DNA of 12,272 nucleotides. Source: JAKFDI01 sp044508835. Its GTDB lineage: Bacteria; Pseudomonadota; Gammaproteobacteria; Burkholderiales; Burkholderiaceae_C. A program made the position numbers and the translations under genes. Below the pieces are notes generated by a model. That model ran no database searches. It was given only the letters and a program-made list of their open reading frames with translations, and was not told the origin of the DNA. Positions 1 through 7,042 of the stretch are shown piece after piece; the first letter of the stretch is position 1; every line of letters begins with the position of its first letter. The stretch covers positions 1 to 12,272 of the forward strand of contig JBIQHD010000058.1 of assembly GCA_044508835.1 (NCBI GenBank), given 5' to 3'.

Positions 1-47
1 TACTTCTCTTGGCGAGACAAGAGAAGTAACTCGCCCGCCGGGGCGAG
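1..47. repeat. Two adjacent perfect inverted repeats (palindromic intergenic element)
   Basis: Bases 1-10 (tacttctctt) are the exact reverse complement of bases 19-28, giving a 10-bp stem with an 8-base loop. Immediately after it, ctcgccc (30-36) pairs perfectly with gggcgag (41-47) around a 4-base loop. The arrangement resembles the palindromic element with arms like tactttctttt / aaaagaaagta that I know from intergenic regions of Burkholderiales and Xanthomonadales; the family assignment is from memory. The element may start outside the window. It could act as a terminator for a gene to the left. Confidence 0.6.
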
Positions 48-104
48 ACCCGGCTCCTCACAGCTTCGACCGCACTTCAACCAGTCAAACCGGACTGCGC
101 GTGC

Positions 105-286
105 GCTTCGACAAGCTCAGCGCGAACGGGGCTTCAGGCGACGGGCGCTTCGATACCTCAGCGCGAACGGGTCAAAGGACCAACAGAAACGGGTCAAAGG
201 ACCAACAGAAACGGGTCAAAGGGCCAACAGATCAAGGACCAACGGGTCAAGTGAAGCAAGCGCTTCGACAGGCTCAGCGCGAACGG
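105..286. repeat. Three copies of a short dispersed repeat (cttcga-n-ctcagcgcgaacgg)
   Basis: Three near-identical 25-base units lie in the same orientation at about 105-130, 147-171 and 262-286. Each has the pattern gcttcga, then ca or ta, then a short variable piece, then ctcagcgcgaacgg. The same sequence returns as an inverted pair at 5197-5265. These look like REP-like intergenic repeats common in Burkholderiales. No coding frame with recognisable content runs through them. Confidence 0.65.
171..244. repeat. 22-bp tandem direct repeat, two exact copies plus a degenerate third
   Basis: The unit starting gtcaaaggaccaacagaaac occurs exactly at 171-192 and 193-214. A diverged third copy starts at 215 (gtcaaagggccaacag) and runs into aaggaccaacgg, ending at 244, after which gtcaa begins again. 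The array lies between two copies of the dispersed repeat and shares the acggg boundary with them, so it may have grown by slippage from that edge. Confidence 0.75.
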
Positions 287-378
287 TTCTCCATGGCGCG
301 CGGCCCTTCACTGCTTCGATCCGACCGGCACCTCCCCCGCCGGGTCGTCGCCGCATCTCGGGGATAACCAGCAAGAAA

Positions 379-412
379 ATTTGCATTCAAATAAAAACAT
401 GCGTGCTAGATT
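379..412 (+). promoter_or_regulatory. Candidate promoter/operator of the RpiR gene
   Basis: This is the only A/T-rich island near the start of the locus. ATTTG (379-383) and CAAAT (388-392) form an inverted repeat around four bases, a possible operator half-site pair. ATTTGC recurs directly at 410-415. A weak -35-like TTGCAT lies at 381-386, and tagatt at 407-412 could serve as a -10, although the spacing (20 bases) is long. RpiR-family proteins often bind their own promoter region, so autoregulation is plausible. All of this is inference from motif shape. Confidence 0.3.
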
Positions 413-418
413 TGCGTC

Positions 419-1336
419 ATGCCAGCAAGCAGAACGACCAAGCCCTCGCCGCCGCAGACCCTCGACGACCTGCGCCGCTGCGTCGAGCGTGAGCGGACGA
501 CCACGGGGCGGGAGAGCATGGGCGAGCGGACGCTGGCCGTGCTGGTGGATCTGCTGGCGCGGCCCGGGCAGGCGGCGGTGCAGAGCATCTCGGAGCTCGC
601 GGCGCACAACGGCGTCGATCCGTCCACGCTCACGCGCCTGGGCAAGCGGCTCGGGTTCAGCGGCTTCGGGCCGCTGCAGGACGTGTTCCGCCGGCACGTC
701 ACGGCGACGCAGCCGTTCTACAGCACGCGGGTGCGTGAGCTGGTGTCCACCGGCGCGGTGCGCCAGGGGCCGAGCGCGCTGCAGCAGCTGGCGGAGACCG
801 AATGCCAGAAGGTGCTGGCGGTCGCCCACACGCTGACGGACAAGAAGCTCGAGCGCGCCGCACGGCAGGTGCTGAAGGCGCGGCACGTGTACGTGTACGG
901 GCTGCGTGCCGGCACCTACGCCATGAGCCACTTCTTCGGCAGCTATCTCGAGATCCTGCGCGACGGCGTCACGGTGCTCGGCGGGCCGGGCTTCTCGCTG
1001 GCCGGCGAGGTGGCGCGCATCGGCAAGAACGACCTGCTGGTGGTGATGTCGTTCCGCCCCTACACCCGGGCCATCGTGAACGTGGTCAACGTGATGCGCC
1101 AGGCGGGCACGCCGCTGCTCGCGATCACCGACGGCGGCTCGCCGGTCGACGTGGAGCCCGGCGGCGGCGTGACGCTGGCCGTCGACCAGCCCTTCTATTT
1201 CGACTCCGCGCTGGCGCAGTTCTATGTCGTCGAAGCCCTGCTGCTGGCCGTGGCGCGCCTGCTCGGCCCCACCGCGACGCAGCGCACCCAGCGCCGCGAA
1301 CAGATCAACAAGGCGCTCGACATCGAGATCAGCTGA
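419..1336 (+). CDS. MurR/RpiR family transcriptional regulator (HTH + SIS domain)
   Basis: This 305-residue protein has the two-part build of the RpiR family. An N-terminal helix-turn-helix (about residues 38-95, with SISELAAHNGVDPSTLTRLGKRLGF as two shorter stretches around 57-80) is followed by a sugar-isomerase-like SIS domain (about 145-285), which usually binds a phosphosugar or other metabolite. The usual SIS loop is altered to GLRAGTYAMS (161-170). I have seen similar GLR variants in RpiR proteins next to amine or amino acid genes, so the effector may not be a sugar phosphate. The ATG at 419 is the only start in frame after the stop at 407-409, and it has no Shine-Dalgarno sequence, so leaderless translation is possible. 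The aminotransferase follows 15 bases after the stop, so this protein probably controls the locus. Confidence 0.9.
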   Translation: MPASRTTKPSPPQTLDDLRRCVERERTTTGRESMGERTLAVLVDLLARPGQAAVQSISELAAHNGVDPSTLTRLGKRLGFSGFGPLQDVFRRHVTATQPFYSTRVRELVSTGAVRQGPSALQQLAETECQKVLAVAHTLTDKKLERAARQVLKARHVYVYGLRAGTYAMSHFFGSYLEILRDGVTVLGGPGFSLAGEVARIGKNDLLVVMSFRPYTRAIVNVVNVMRQAGTPLLAITDGGSPVDVEPGGGVTLAVDQPFYFDSALAQFYVVEALLLAVARLLGPTATQRTQRREQINKALDIEIS

Positions 1337-1351
1337 CTTTCGAGGAAGACC

Positions 1352-2677
1352 ATGGCCACCCACCCCCAGAACCCCGCGATCGCCCAGGCGCTCGACGCCG
1401 CCAAGGCGCGCTACGTCGCCGCGAACCCGCTCAGCCGGGAGCAGCACCGCAAGGCCGCCGAGGTGATGCCCGGCGGCAACACGCGCACCACGCTGTTCGG
1501 CGAGCCGTTTCCCATCACCCTGACCGGGGGCAAGGACGCGACCGTCACCTCGCTCGACGGGCAGACCTACGTCGACTTCCTCGGCGAGTACACGGCCGGC
1601 CTGTACGGCCACTCGAACCCCGTGCTGCGCCAGGCCGTCCTCGGCGCACTGGACAACGGCTGGGTCATGGGCGGCCAGGTCCGCCACGAGGAAGAGCTCG
1701 CCCGCCTGGTCTGCGCGCGCTTCGCCTCCATCGAGAAGGTGCGCTTCGCCAACTCGGGCACCGAGGCGAACCTCTACGCCATCTCGGCGGCGCGCGCCAT
1801 CACGGGCAAGGGCAAGGTCGTCGTGTTCGAGGGCGCCTACCACGGCGGCGTCTTCACCTTCGGCCTCGTGCCCAGCCCCATGGCCGCGCCGTTCGACTTC
1901 GTCAAGGCGCCGTACAACGACGCCGAGGGCACGCAGGCACTGCTGGAGGCGAACGCCGCCGACATCGGCACCATCGTCATCGAGCCGATGCAGGGCTCGG
2001 GCGGCTGCATCCCCGCGGACCACGCCTTCCTGAAGATGCTGCGCGACTGGGCCACGGCGCACGGCGCGGTGCTGATCTTCGACGAGGTGATGACCTCGCG
2101 CCTGTCGCCTGGCGGCCTGCAGGCGCTGTGCGGCGTGACGCCGGACATGACCACGCTCGGCAAGTACGTGGGCGGCGGCTTCAGCTTCGGCGCCTTCGGC
2201 GGGCGCGCCGACCTGATGGCCCGCTTCGACCCGCACCAGCCCGGCTTCTTCGCCCATGCCGGCACCTTCAACAACAACGTCTTCACCATGGCCGCCGGCG
2301 CGGCGGGCCTGCGCGACGTCTACACCGCCGAGGCGGCGACGGCGCTGAGCGCCCGCGGCGAGGCCCTGCGCGCGCGCCTGAACGCGGCGGCGCAGGCCGC
2401 GCGCTTCCCGATGCAGTTCACCGGCCTCGGCTCGATGATGAACGTGCACATGCACGCCGGCCGGGTGCGCAACGTGCGCGACCTGGTGGACAGCGACGCG
2501 AACCTGCGCGAGCTCTTCTACTTCGACATGCTGGAGCAGGGCCTGTGGCTGGCGCGGCGCGGCATGGTCAACCTGTCGCTGCCGATGGGCGACGCCGAGT
2601 GCGACCGGCTGGTGAAGGCGGTCGAGTCCTTCGTCGAGCGGTGCAACCCGCTGGTCGCCGCCAACGGGTCGGCTTGA
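1352..2677 (+). CDS. Class III PLP aminotransferase, beta-phenylalanine aminotransferase-like
   Basis: This 441-residue fold-type I PLP enzyme belongs to the glutamate-1-semialdehyde aminomutase-like branch of class III. Visible residues are SGTEAN (135-140, phosphate binding), YHGG (163-166), FDEV with D244 (pyridine nitrogen) and TLGK with K271 (Schiff-base lysine). From memory it matches the Variovorax paradoxus beta-phenylalanine aminotransferase along its length: EYTAGLYGHS (79-88), VEPMQG/IEPMQG-type segment (210-215), TFNNNV (305-310). The arginine after PGGNT (R45) aligns with the carboxylate-binding Arg41 of that enzyme, and R403 (ARRG) with its second substrate arginine. It should therefore move the amino group of a beta-amino acid to 2-oxoglutarate or pyruvate in the cytoplasm. 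A GAGGA ribosome site lies at 1342-1346. The exact substrate is inference; an aminomutase is less likely. Confidence 0.85.
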   Translation: MATHPQNPAIAQALDAAKARYVAANPLSREQHRKAAEVMPGGNTRTTLFGEPFPITLTGGKDATVTSLDGQTYVDFLGEYTAGLYGHSNPVLRQAVLGALDNGWVMGGQVRHEEELARLVCARFASIEKVRFANSGTEANLYAISAARAITGKGKVVVFEGAYHGGVFTFGLVPSPMAAPFDFVKAPYNDAEGTQALLEANAADIGTIVIEPMQGSGGCIPADHAFLKMLRDWATAHGAVLIFDEVMTSRLSPGGLQALCGVTPDMTTLGKYVGGGFSFGAFGGRADLMARFDPHQPGFFAHAGTFNNNVFTMAAGAAGLRDVYTAEAATALSARGEALRARLNAAAQAARFPMQFTGLGSMMNVHMHAGRVRNVRDLVDSDANLRELFYFDMLEQGLWLARRGMVNLSLPMGDAECDRLVKAVESFVERCNPLVAANGSA

Positions 2678-2727
2678 GGACCCGCATGCGATACCGGGTG
2701 TCGACCACCTCTTGGCGGGCCGAGCGC

Positions 2728-2766
2728 CGGGCCGCTCCCAAGCCGGCCCGCGTCCCCCTGGGGGAC
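2728..2766. repeat. Two GC-rich palindromes between aminotransferase and ABC ATPase
   Basis: cgggccg (2728-2734) pairs with cggcccg (2744-2750) around nine bases. Directly after it, gtccccc (2752-2758) and gggggac (2760-2766) form a nearly continuous palindrome. The phrase gggccgctcccaagccggcc is a repeat type I associate with intergenic regions of Comamonadaceae-like genomes. There is no U-tract, so strong termination is doubtful. It sits 32 bases before the ATPase start and could tune transcript levels between the two genes. Confidence 0.5.
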
Positions 2767-2798
2767 CGGCCGATGTACCCATCGGACGAGGGGCACAC

Positions 2799-3842
<1,044 letters not shown>

Positions 3843-3865
3843 TGGCCGCCTGAACCGTTCCCGCG

Positions 3866-3880
3866 CGAGGCGCCGCCTCG
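3866..3880 (+). terminator. Possible weak attenuator hairpin before the binding-protein gene
   Basis: cgaggc (3866-3871) and gcctcg (3875-3880) form a 6-bp stem with a 3-base loop, followed by the pyrimidine-rich ttcctgtttcttc. It lies 23 bases after the ATPase stop. The stem is short and the T-tract is broken, so at most it causes partial termination. Confidence 0.25.
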
Positions 3881-3950
3881 TTCCTGTTTCTTCACGCGGC
3901 TGCGTGGCAAGCCGTTTCTCTTCGACCCGTTTCAATCCAAGGAGTCAGTG

Positions 3951-4976
3951 ATGCGAGCAACCGTTCTGTGCAAGGCCCTCTGCAAAGGCCTGTTGATGAT
4001 GGGGATCGCCACGTCGGCGGCCCATGCCCAGCTCAAGGAGCTGCGCATGCTCGAGTCGGGCGGCCCGAGCGGCGACTCGATCGAGCAGGCCTACGTCAAG
4101 CCCTTCACCGCCAGGACCGGCATCAAGGTCGTGCGCGAGAGCCCCACCAGCACCGGCAAGCTGCAGGCGATGGTGCAGTCGAAGAACATCACCGCCACGC
4201 TGGTGGAGCTGGGCGCGACGAACGTCGTTCAGGCGCGTGCGCTGGGGCTGATCGAGCCGCTCGACTGGAAGGCGATCGACCCGGCCCCGCTGTACGAGGA
4301 GGCGAAGTGGCCGGACGCCTTCGGCTACCAGTACTTCTCGACCATGATGGCCTGGCGCAAGGACCAGAAGCCGCTGACGAGCTGGGCCGACTTCTGGAAC
4401 GTGAAGGACTTCCCCGGCAAGCGCGCGCTGCCCGACTACCCGACCTACACCCTGGCGCTCGCGCTGCTGGCCGACGGCGTGAAGCCCGAGAAGCTGTACC
4501 CGCTCGACGTGGACCGCGCGTTCGCGAGCCTGGCCAAGATCAAGGACCACGTGGCGGTGTGGTGGAAGGCCGGCGCCCAGGCGCCGCAGCTGCTCGAGGA
4601 CAAGGAGGTGGACTATTCCGCCGCCTGGTCGGGCCGCATCGTCGGCAACGAGAAGCTGGGCTACACCTACAACCAGGGCCTGCTGATGCTGTCGTACTTC
4701 GTCGTGCCCAAGGGCGCCGACCCGGCCGCCAAGGCCGCCGCGATGGGCTTGCTGCACGAGATGTCGATCGCCAAGAACCAGGCGGTGGCGGCGGAGATCA
4801 TTCCGTACACCGGCGCGAGCACGGCCATCGAGTCGGCCATCGACAAGGGCAAGGCGGGCCTGTATCCCACCTCGGACGCGAACAAGAAGGTGCAGGTGCT
4901 GGCCGACCCGGCGTGGACGGCGAACAACGCGAAGGAGATCGAGAAGCGTTGGCAGCAATTCAAGCTGGGGATGTGA
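3951..4976 (+). CDS. ABC transporter periplasmic substrate-binding protein (PotD-like)
   Basis: This 341-residue binding protein would capture the imported compound in the periplasm and deliver it to the two permeases. It begins with a signal peptide: basic start (R2, K8, K12), hydrophobic core (about 14-22) and an AHA-QL cleavage site after residue 26. The mature protein has the PotD-like extracellular solute-binding fold pattern, with the opening strand KELRMLESGG, YVKPFTARTGIKV (48-60), DYSAAWSGR and the late IPYTGAS segment. Length is normal for this family. I start at ATG 3951, with GGAG at 3941-3944 six bases away; the GTG codon directly in front (3948) is in frame but less well placed. 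Ligand is unknown; polyamines, amino acids and opines are all carried by relatives. Confidence 0.9.
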   Translation: MRATVLCKALCKGLLMMGIATSAAHAQLKELRMLESGGPSGDSIEQAYVKPFTARTGIKVVRESPTSTGKLQAMVQSKNITATLVELGATNVVQARALGLIEPLDWKAIDPAPLYEEAKWPDAFGYQYFSTMMAWRKDQKPLTSWADFWNVKDFPGKRALPDYPTYTLALALLADGVKPEKLYPLDVDRAFASLAKIKDHVAVWWKAGAQAPQLLEDKEVDYSAAWSGRIVGNEKLGYTYNQGLLMLSYFVVPKGADPAAKAAAMGLLHEMSIAKNQAVAAEIIPYTGASTAIESAIDKGKAGLYPTSDANKKVQVLADPAWTANNAKEIEKRWQQFKLGM

Positions 4977-5034
4977 GGAGACCGGCCCACCCCCTACGCG
5001 CTTCGCGCGCCCCCTCAAGGGGGCTGAGCTCGGA

Positions 5035-5061
5035 CATGAAAGGTCCGGTGGACCTTTCATG
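5035..5061. terminator. Perfect 12-bp hairpin, likely partial terminator or mRNA-stabilising element
   Basis: catgaaaggtcc (5035-5046) and ggacctttcatg (5050-5061) are exact reverse complements around the loop ggt. No run of T follows, so it may protect the 3' end of the binding-protein mRNA from exonucleases rather than end transcription completely. It lies 58 bases after the stop codon of that gene. Confidence 0.5.
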
Positions 5062-5196
5062 CCTGGCGAAGGGCTGGGCCACTGGCCCGGCGCGGCCTGC
5101 AAGGCAACACCGGCGGACCGGCAAAGCCGGATCCGCGGCGTTCGCTTGATGGCGCTTGCCTTCGGCATCGCGATGTGGGGATCCACATTCACCCCT

Positions 5197-5265
5197 CCGT
5201 TCGCCCTGAGGTATCGAAGGGCCTGCGGCGAGATGCACGGGGCTTCGATACCTCAGCCCGAACGG
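5197..5265. repeat. Inverted pair of the dispersed repeat
   Basis: ccgttcgccctgaggtatcg at 5197-5216, extended to 5219, is complementary to 5243-5265 at 21 of 23 positions; the two mismatches lie in the ccc/ccc part. The right arm (cttcgatacctcagcccgaa...) is nearly identical to the copy at 147-171. The inverted pair could form a long stem with a 23-base loop. Confidence 0.65.
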
Positions 5266-5333
5266 GTGGGTTGTGTTCGTGAAGAGATATCAGCCCCTGA
5301 ATACCCCCGCCGATCGATGAAACGAACACTGTC

Positions 5334-6173
5334 ATGAGCAGCGCACTGCGCTCCCTGCGCTCGCCCACCTTCTGGCTCGTCGCCCCCCTGCTGCTGGTCA
5401 TGGCGGCCGGCTTCAACCTGCCGCTGCTCGTCATGCTCGGGCGCAGCGTGGTGGGCGAGGGCGGCCCGACGCTCGCGCACCTGCGCGAGGTGTTCGAGGC
5501 CTCGGTCTACATGAAGGTGCTGGCCAACACCTTCCGCATCGCGCTGGTCACGGCGGTGTGCTGCGTGCTGATGGGCTACCCGCTCGCCTACTGGCTGCGC
5601 CGCCTGCCGCCGCGCTGGCAGATGGTGGCGCTGTCGATGGTGGTGATCCCGTTCTGGATCAGCATCCTCGTGCGCACCTATGCGTGGATCGTGGTGCTGG
5701 GCAACGCCGGCATGGTCAACCGCGCGCTGATGGGCCTGGGCCTCGCCGATGCGCCCGTCGCCTTCCTCTACAACGAGCTCGGCGTGGTCATCGGCACCGT
5801 CAACGTGCTGCTGCCCTTCCTGGTGCTGCCGCTGTTCGCCTCGATGCTGAAGATCGACGAGCAGCTGCTGCGCGCCGCCGAGACGCTGGGCGCGAGCCCG
5901 TGGACGACCTTCTGGCGCATCTTCTTCCCGCTCAGCGTGCCCTCGCTCGCGGCCGGCGCGGTGCTGGTGTTCATCCTCACGCTCGGCTTCTTCATCACGC
6001 CGGCGGTGCTCGGCGGCGGGCGCGTGCCGATGATCGCCAACATGCTCGACCTGCTGGTCAACCAGATGCCGAGCTGGGAGATCGCCTCCGCCATCTCGGC
6101 CGTGCTGCTGGTCGTCACGCTGGCGCTGTTCGTGCTGTACCTGCGGCTCACCCGCCAGGAGGAAACCGCATGA
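5334..6173 (+). CDS. ABC transporter permease (PotB-like)
   Basis: This 279-residue inner-membrane protein has about six hydrophobic segments (near 12-36, 66-88, 97-122, 150-172, 203-226 and 252-271). Between segments four and five it has the cytoplasmic EAA loop that contacts the ATPase (LLRAAETLGASPWTTFWRIF, 178-197, with conserved G186). This is the BPD transport family form found in PotB/PotH-like proteins. The next permease starts at the stop codon of this gene (ATGA overlap), so the two are translationally coupled and likely form a heterodimer. No clear ribosome-binding site precedes ATG 5334. An ATG at 5317 is out of frame. The preceding gap contains only repeats. Confidence 0.92.
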   Translation: MSSALRSLRSPTFWLVAPLLLVMAAGFNLPLLVMLGRSVVGEGGPTLAHLREVFEASVYMKVLANTFRIALVTAVCCVLMGYPLAYWLRRLPPRWQMVALSMVVIPFWISILVRTYAWIVVLGNAGMVNRALMGLGLADAPVAFLYNELGVVIGTVNVLLPFLVLPLFASMLKIDEQLLRAAETLGASPWTTFWRIFFPLSVPSLAAGAVLVFILTLGFFITPAVLGGGRVPMIANMLDLLVNQMPSWEIASAISAVLLVVTLALFVLYLRLTRQEETA

Positions 6174-7006
6174 ACGCACCGCTGAAGCACTTCAGCGCGG
6201 CTCCCGCCGTCGTGCGCGTCAACCGCGCCGCGCTCGCCCTCAGCGCCATCGGCGTGCTGGTGTTCCTCATCCTGCCGGTGCTCATCGTCGTGCCGATGTC
6301 GTTCTCCAGCGCGAGCTCGCTGCGCTTCCCGCCGGAGAACTTCTCGCTGCGCTGGTATGCCGAGGTCTTCGGCGACCCGCGCTGGCTGCAGGCGATGAAG
6401 ACCTCGGTGGTGCTGGCGCTGCTGTCGAGCACGCTGGCGCTGGTGCTGGGCGGGCTGGCGGCCTACGGCCTCGTGCGCGGCCGCTTCTTCGGCCGCATGA
6501 CGGTGCAGAGCAACTTCATCGCGCCGCTCATCATCCCGTCGGTGGTGGTGGCGGTCGGCCTGTACTTCGCGCTCGCCTGGGTCGGCCTGCTCGGCTCCTT
6601 CGCCGGGCTGCTGCTGGGCCACACGCTGCTGGGCGTGCCGTACGTGGTGCTCATCATGTCGGTGGCCATCCGCAGCTTCGACATCCGCATCGAGCAGGTG
6701 GCGTTCACGCTCGGCGCCTCGTGGCCCACGATGTTCCGGCGCGTGCTGATCCCCAACCTGCTGCCGAGCACGGCCGCGGCCTGGATCTTCGCCTTCGTCA
6801 CCAGCTTCGACGAGGTGGTGATCACCACCTTCATCGGCGGCACGCACGAGACCGTGCCCAAGCGCATGTTCAACGACCTGGTGCTGCAGGTGAACCCGTC
6901 CATCACCGCCATCGCCACGCTGCTCATCGCGGTGAGCCTGGTGCTGATGGGGCTGGCGGCCGGCCTGATGCGGCGCTCCAGGGCGATGTCGCAGCGGCAG
7001 GGCTGA
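6170..7006 (+). CDS. ABC transporter permease (PotC-like)
   Basis: This is the second membrane subunit of the importer, 278 residues. Hydrophobic segments lie near 21-43, 78-103, 115-140, 143-166, 200-217 and 246-266. The EAA loop reads EQVAFTLGASWPTMFRRV (175-192). PotC-like features include the ending TFIGGTHETVPKRM (about 222-236). The ATG at 6170 overlaps the stop of the first permease by four bases and has a strong AGGAGGA at 6157-6163, six bases upstream, inside the previous gene. The open frame extends much further upstream, but only as the out-of-frame shadow of the first permease. Confidence 0.92.
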   Translation: MNAPLKHFSAAPAVVRVNRAALALSAIGVLVFLILPVLIVVPMSFSSASSLRFPPENFSLRWYAEVFGDPRWLQAMKTSVVLALLSSTLALVLGGLAAYGLVRGRFFGRMTVQSNFIAPLIIPSVVVAVGLYFALAWVGLLGSFAGLLLGHTLLGVPYVVLIMSVAIRSFDIRIEQVAFTLGASWPTMFRRVLIPNLLPSTAAAWIFAFVTSFDEVVITTFIGGTHETVPKRMFNDLVLQVNPSITAIATLLIAVSLVLMGLAAGLMRRSRAMSQRQG

Positions 7007-7042
7007 CCTGCCCACTTCCTTCACCGGCTTCACGAGGAACCC

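Larger units (their letters stand above)
1..418. other. Gene-free repeat-rich region upstream of the regulator
   Basis: No credible gene is visible. Short open frames cross the region, but they consist of translated repeats and have no domain-like content. The stretch holds the paired hairpins at its left edge, three dispersed repeats and the 22-bp tandem array. From about 370 it becomes A/T-rich compared with the rest of the window, which marks the likely promoter region of the regulator gene. Confidence 0.6.
4977..5333. other. 357-bp gene-free spacer inside the transporter operon, packed with hairpins
   Basis: No gene is supported here. The spacer lies between the binding protein and the first permease, where related operons usually have only a few bases. 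In order it holds gccccc/gggggc (5009-5024), a perfect 12-bp hairpin (5035-5061), a bulged stem gcggaccggc/gccggatccgc (5113-5136) and a long inverted pair of the dispersed repeat (5197-5265). Repeat insertion after the binding-protein gene could let that protein be made in excess over the membrane subunits. Confidence 0.6.

Noticed and set aside
171..244. CRISPR array
   Set aside because: The 22-base units are directly adjacent with no unique spacers, and no cas gene is present.
101..367. An 88-codon plus-strand open frame in the left region
   Set aside because: It reads through the dispersed and tandem repeats, lacks a ribosome-binding site and has no domain-like content.
2712..2798. Upstream ATG of the ABC ATPase at 2712
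   Set aside because: The extra 29 residues would be translated palindromic repeat, while ATG 2799 has a well-spaced GAGGGG and gives the normal family N-terminus.
3951..4040. Lipoprotein signal on the binding protein (two cysteines in the leader, residues 7 and 11)
   Set aside because: The cysteines precede the hydrophobic core and are not in an L-x-x-C lipobox. An AHA cleavage site for signal peptidase I fits instead.
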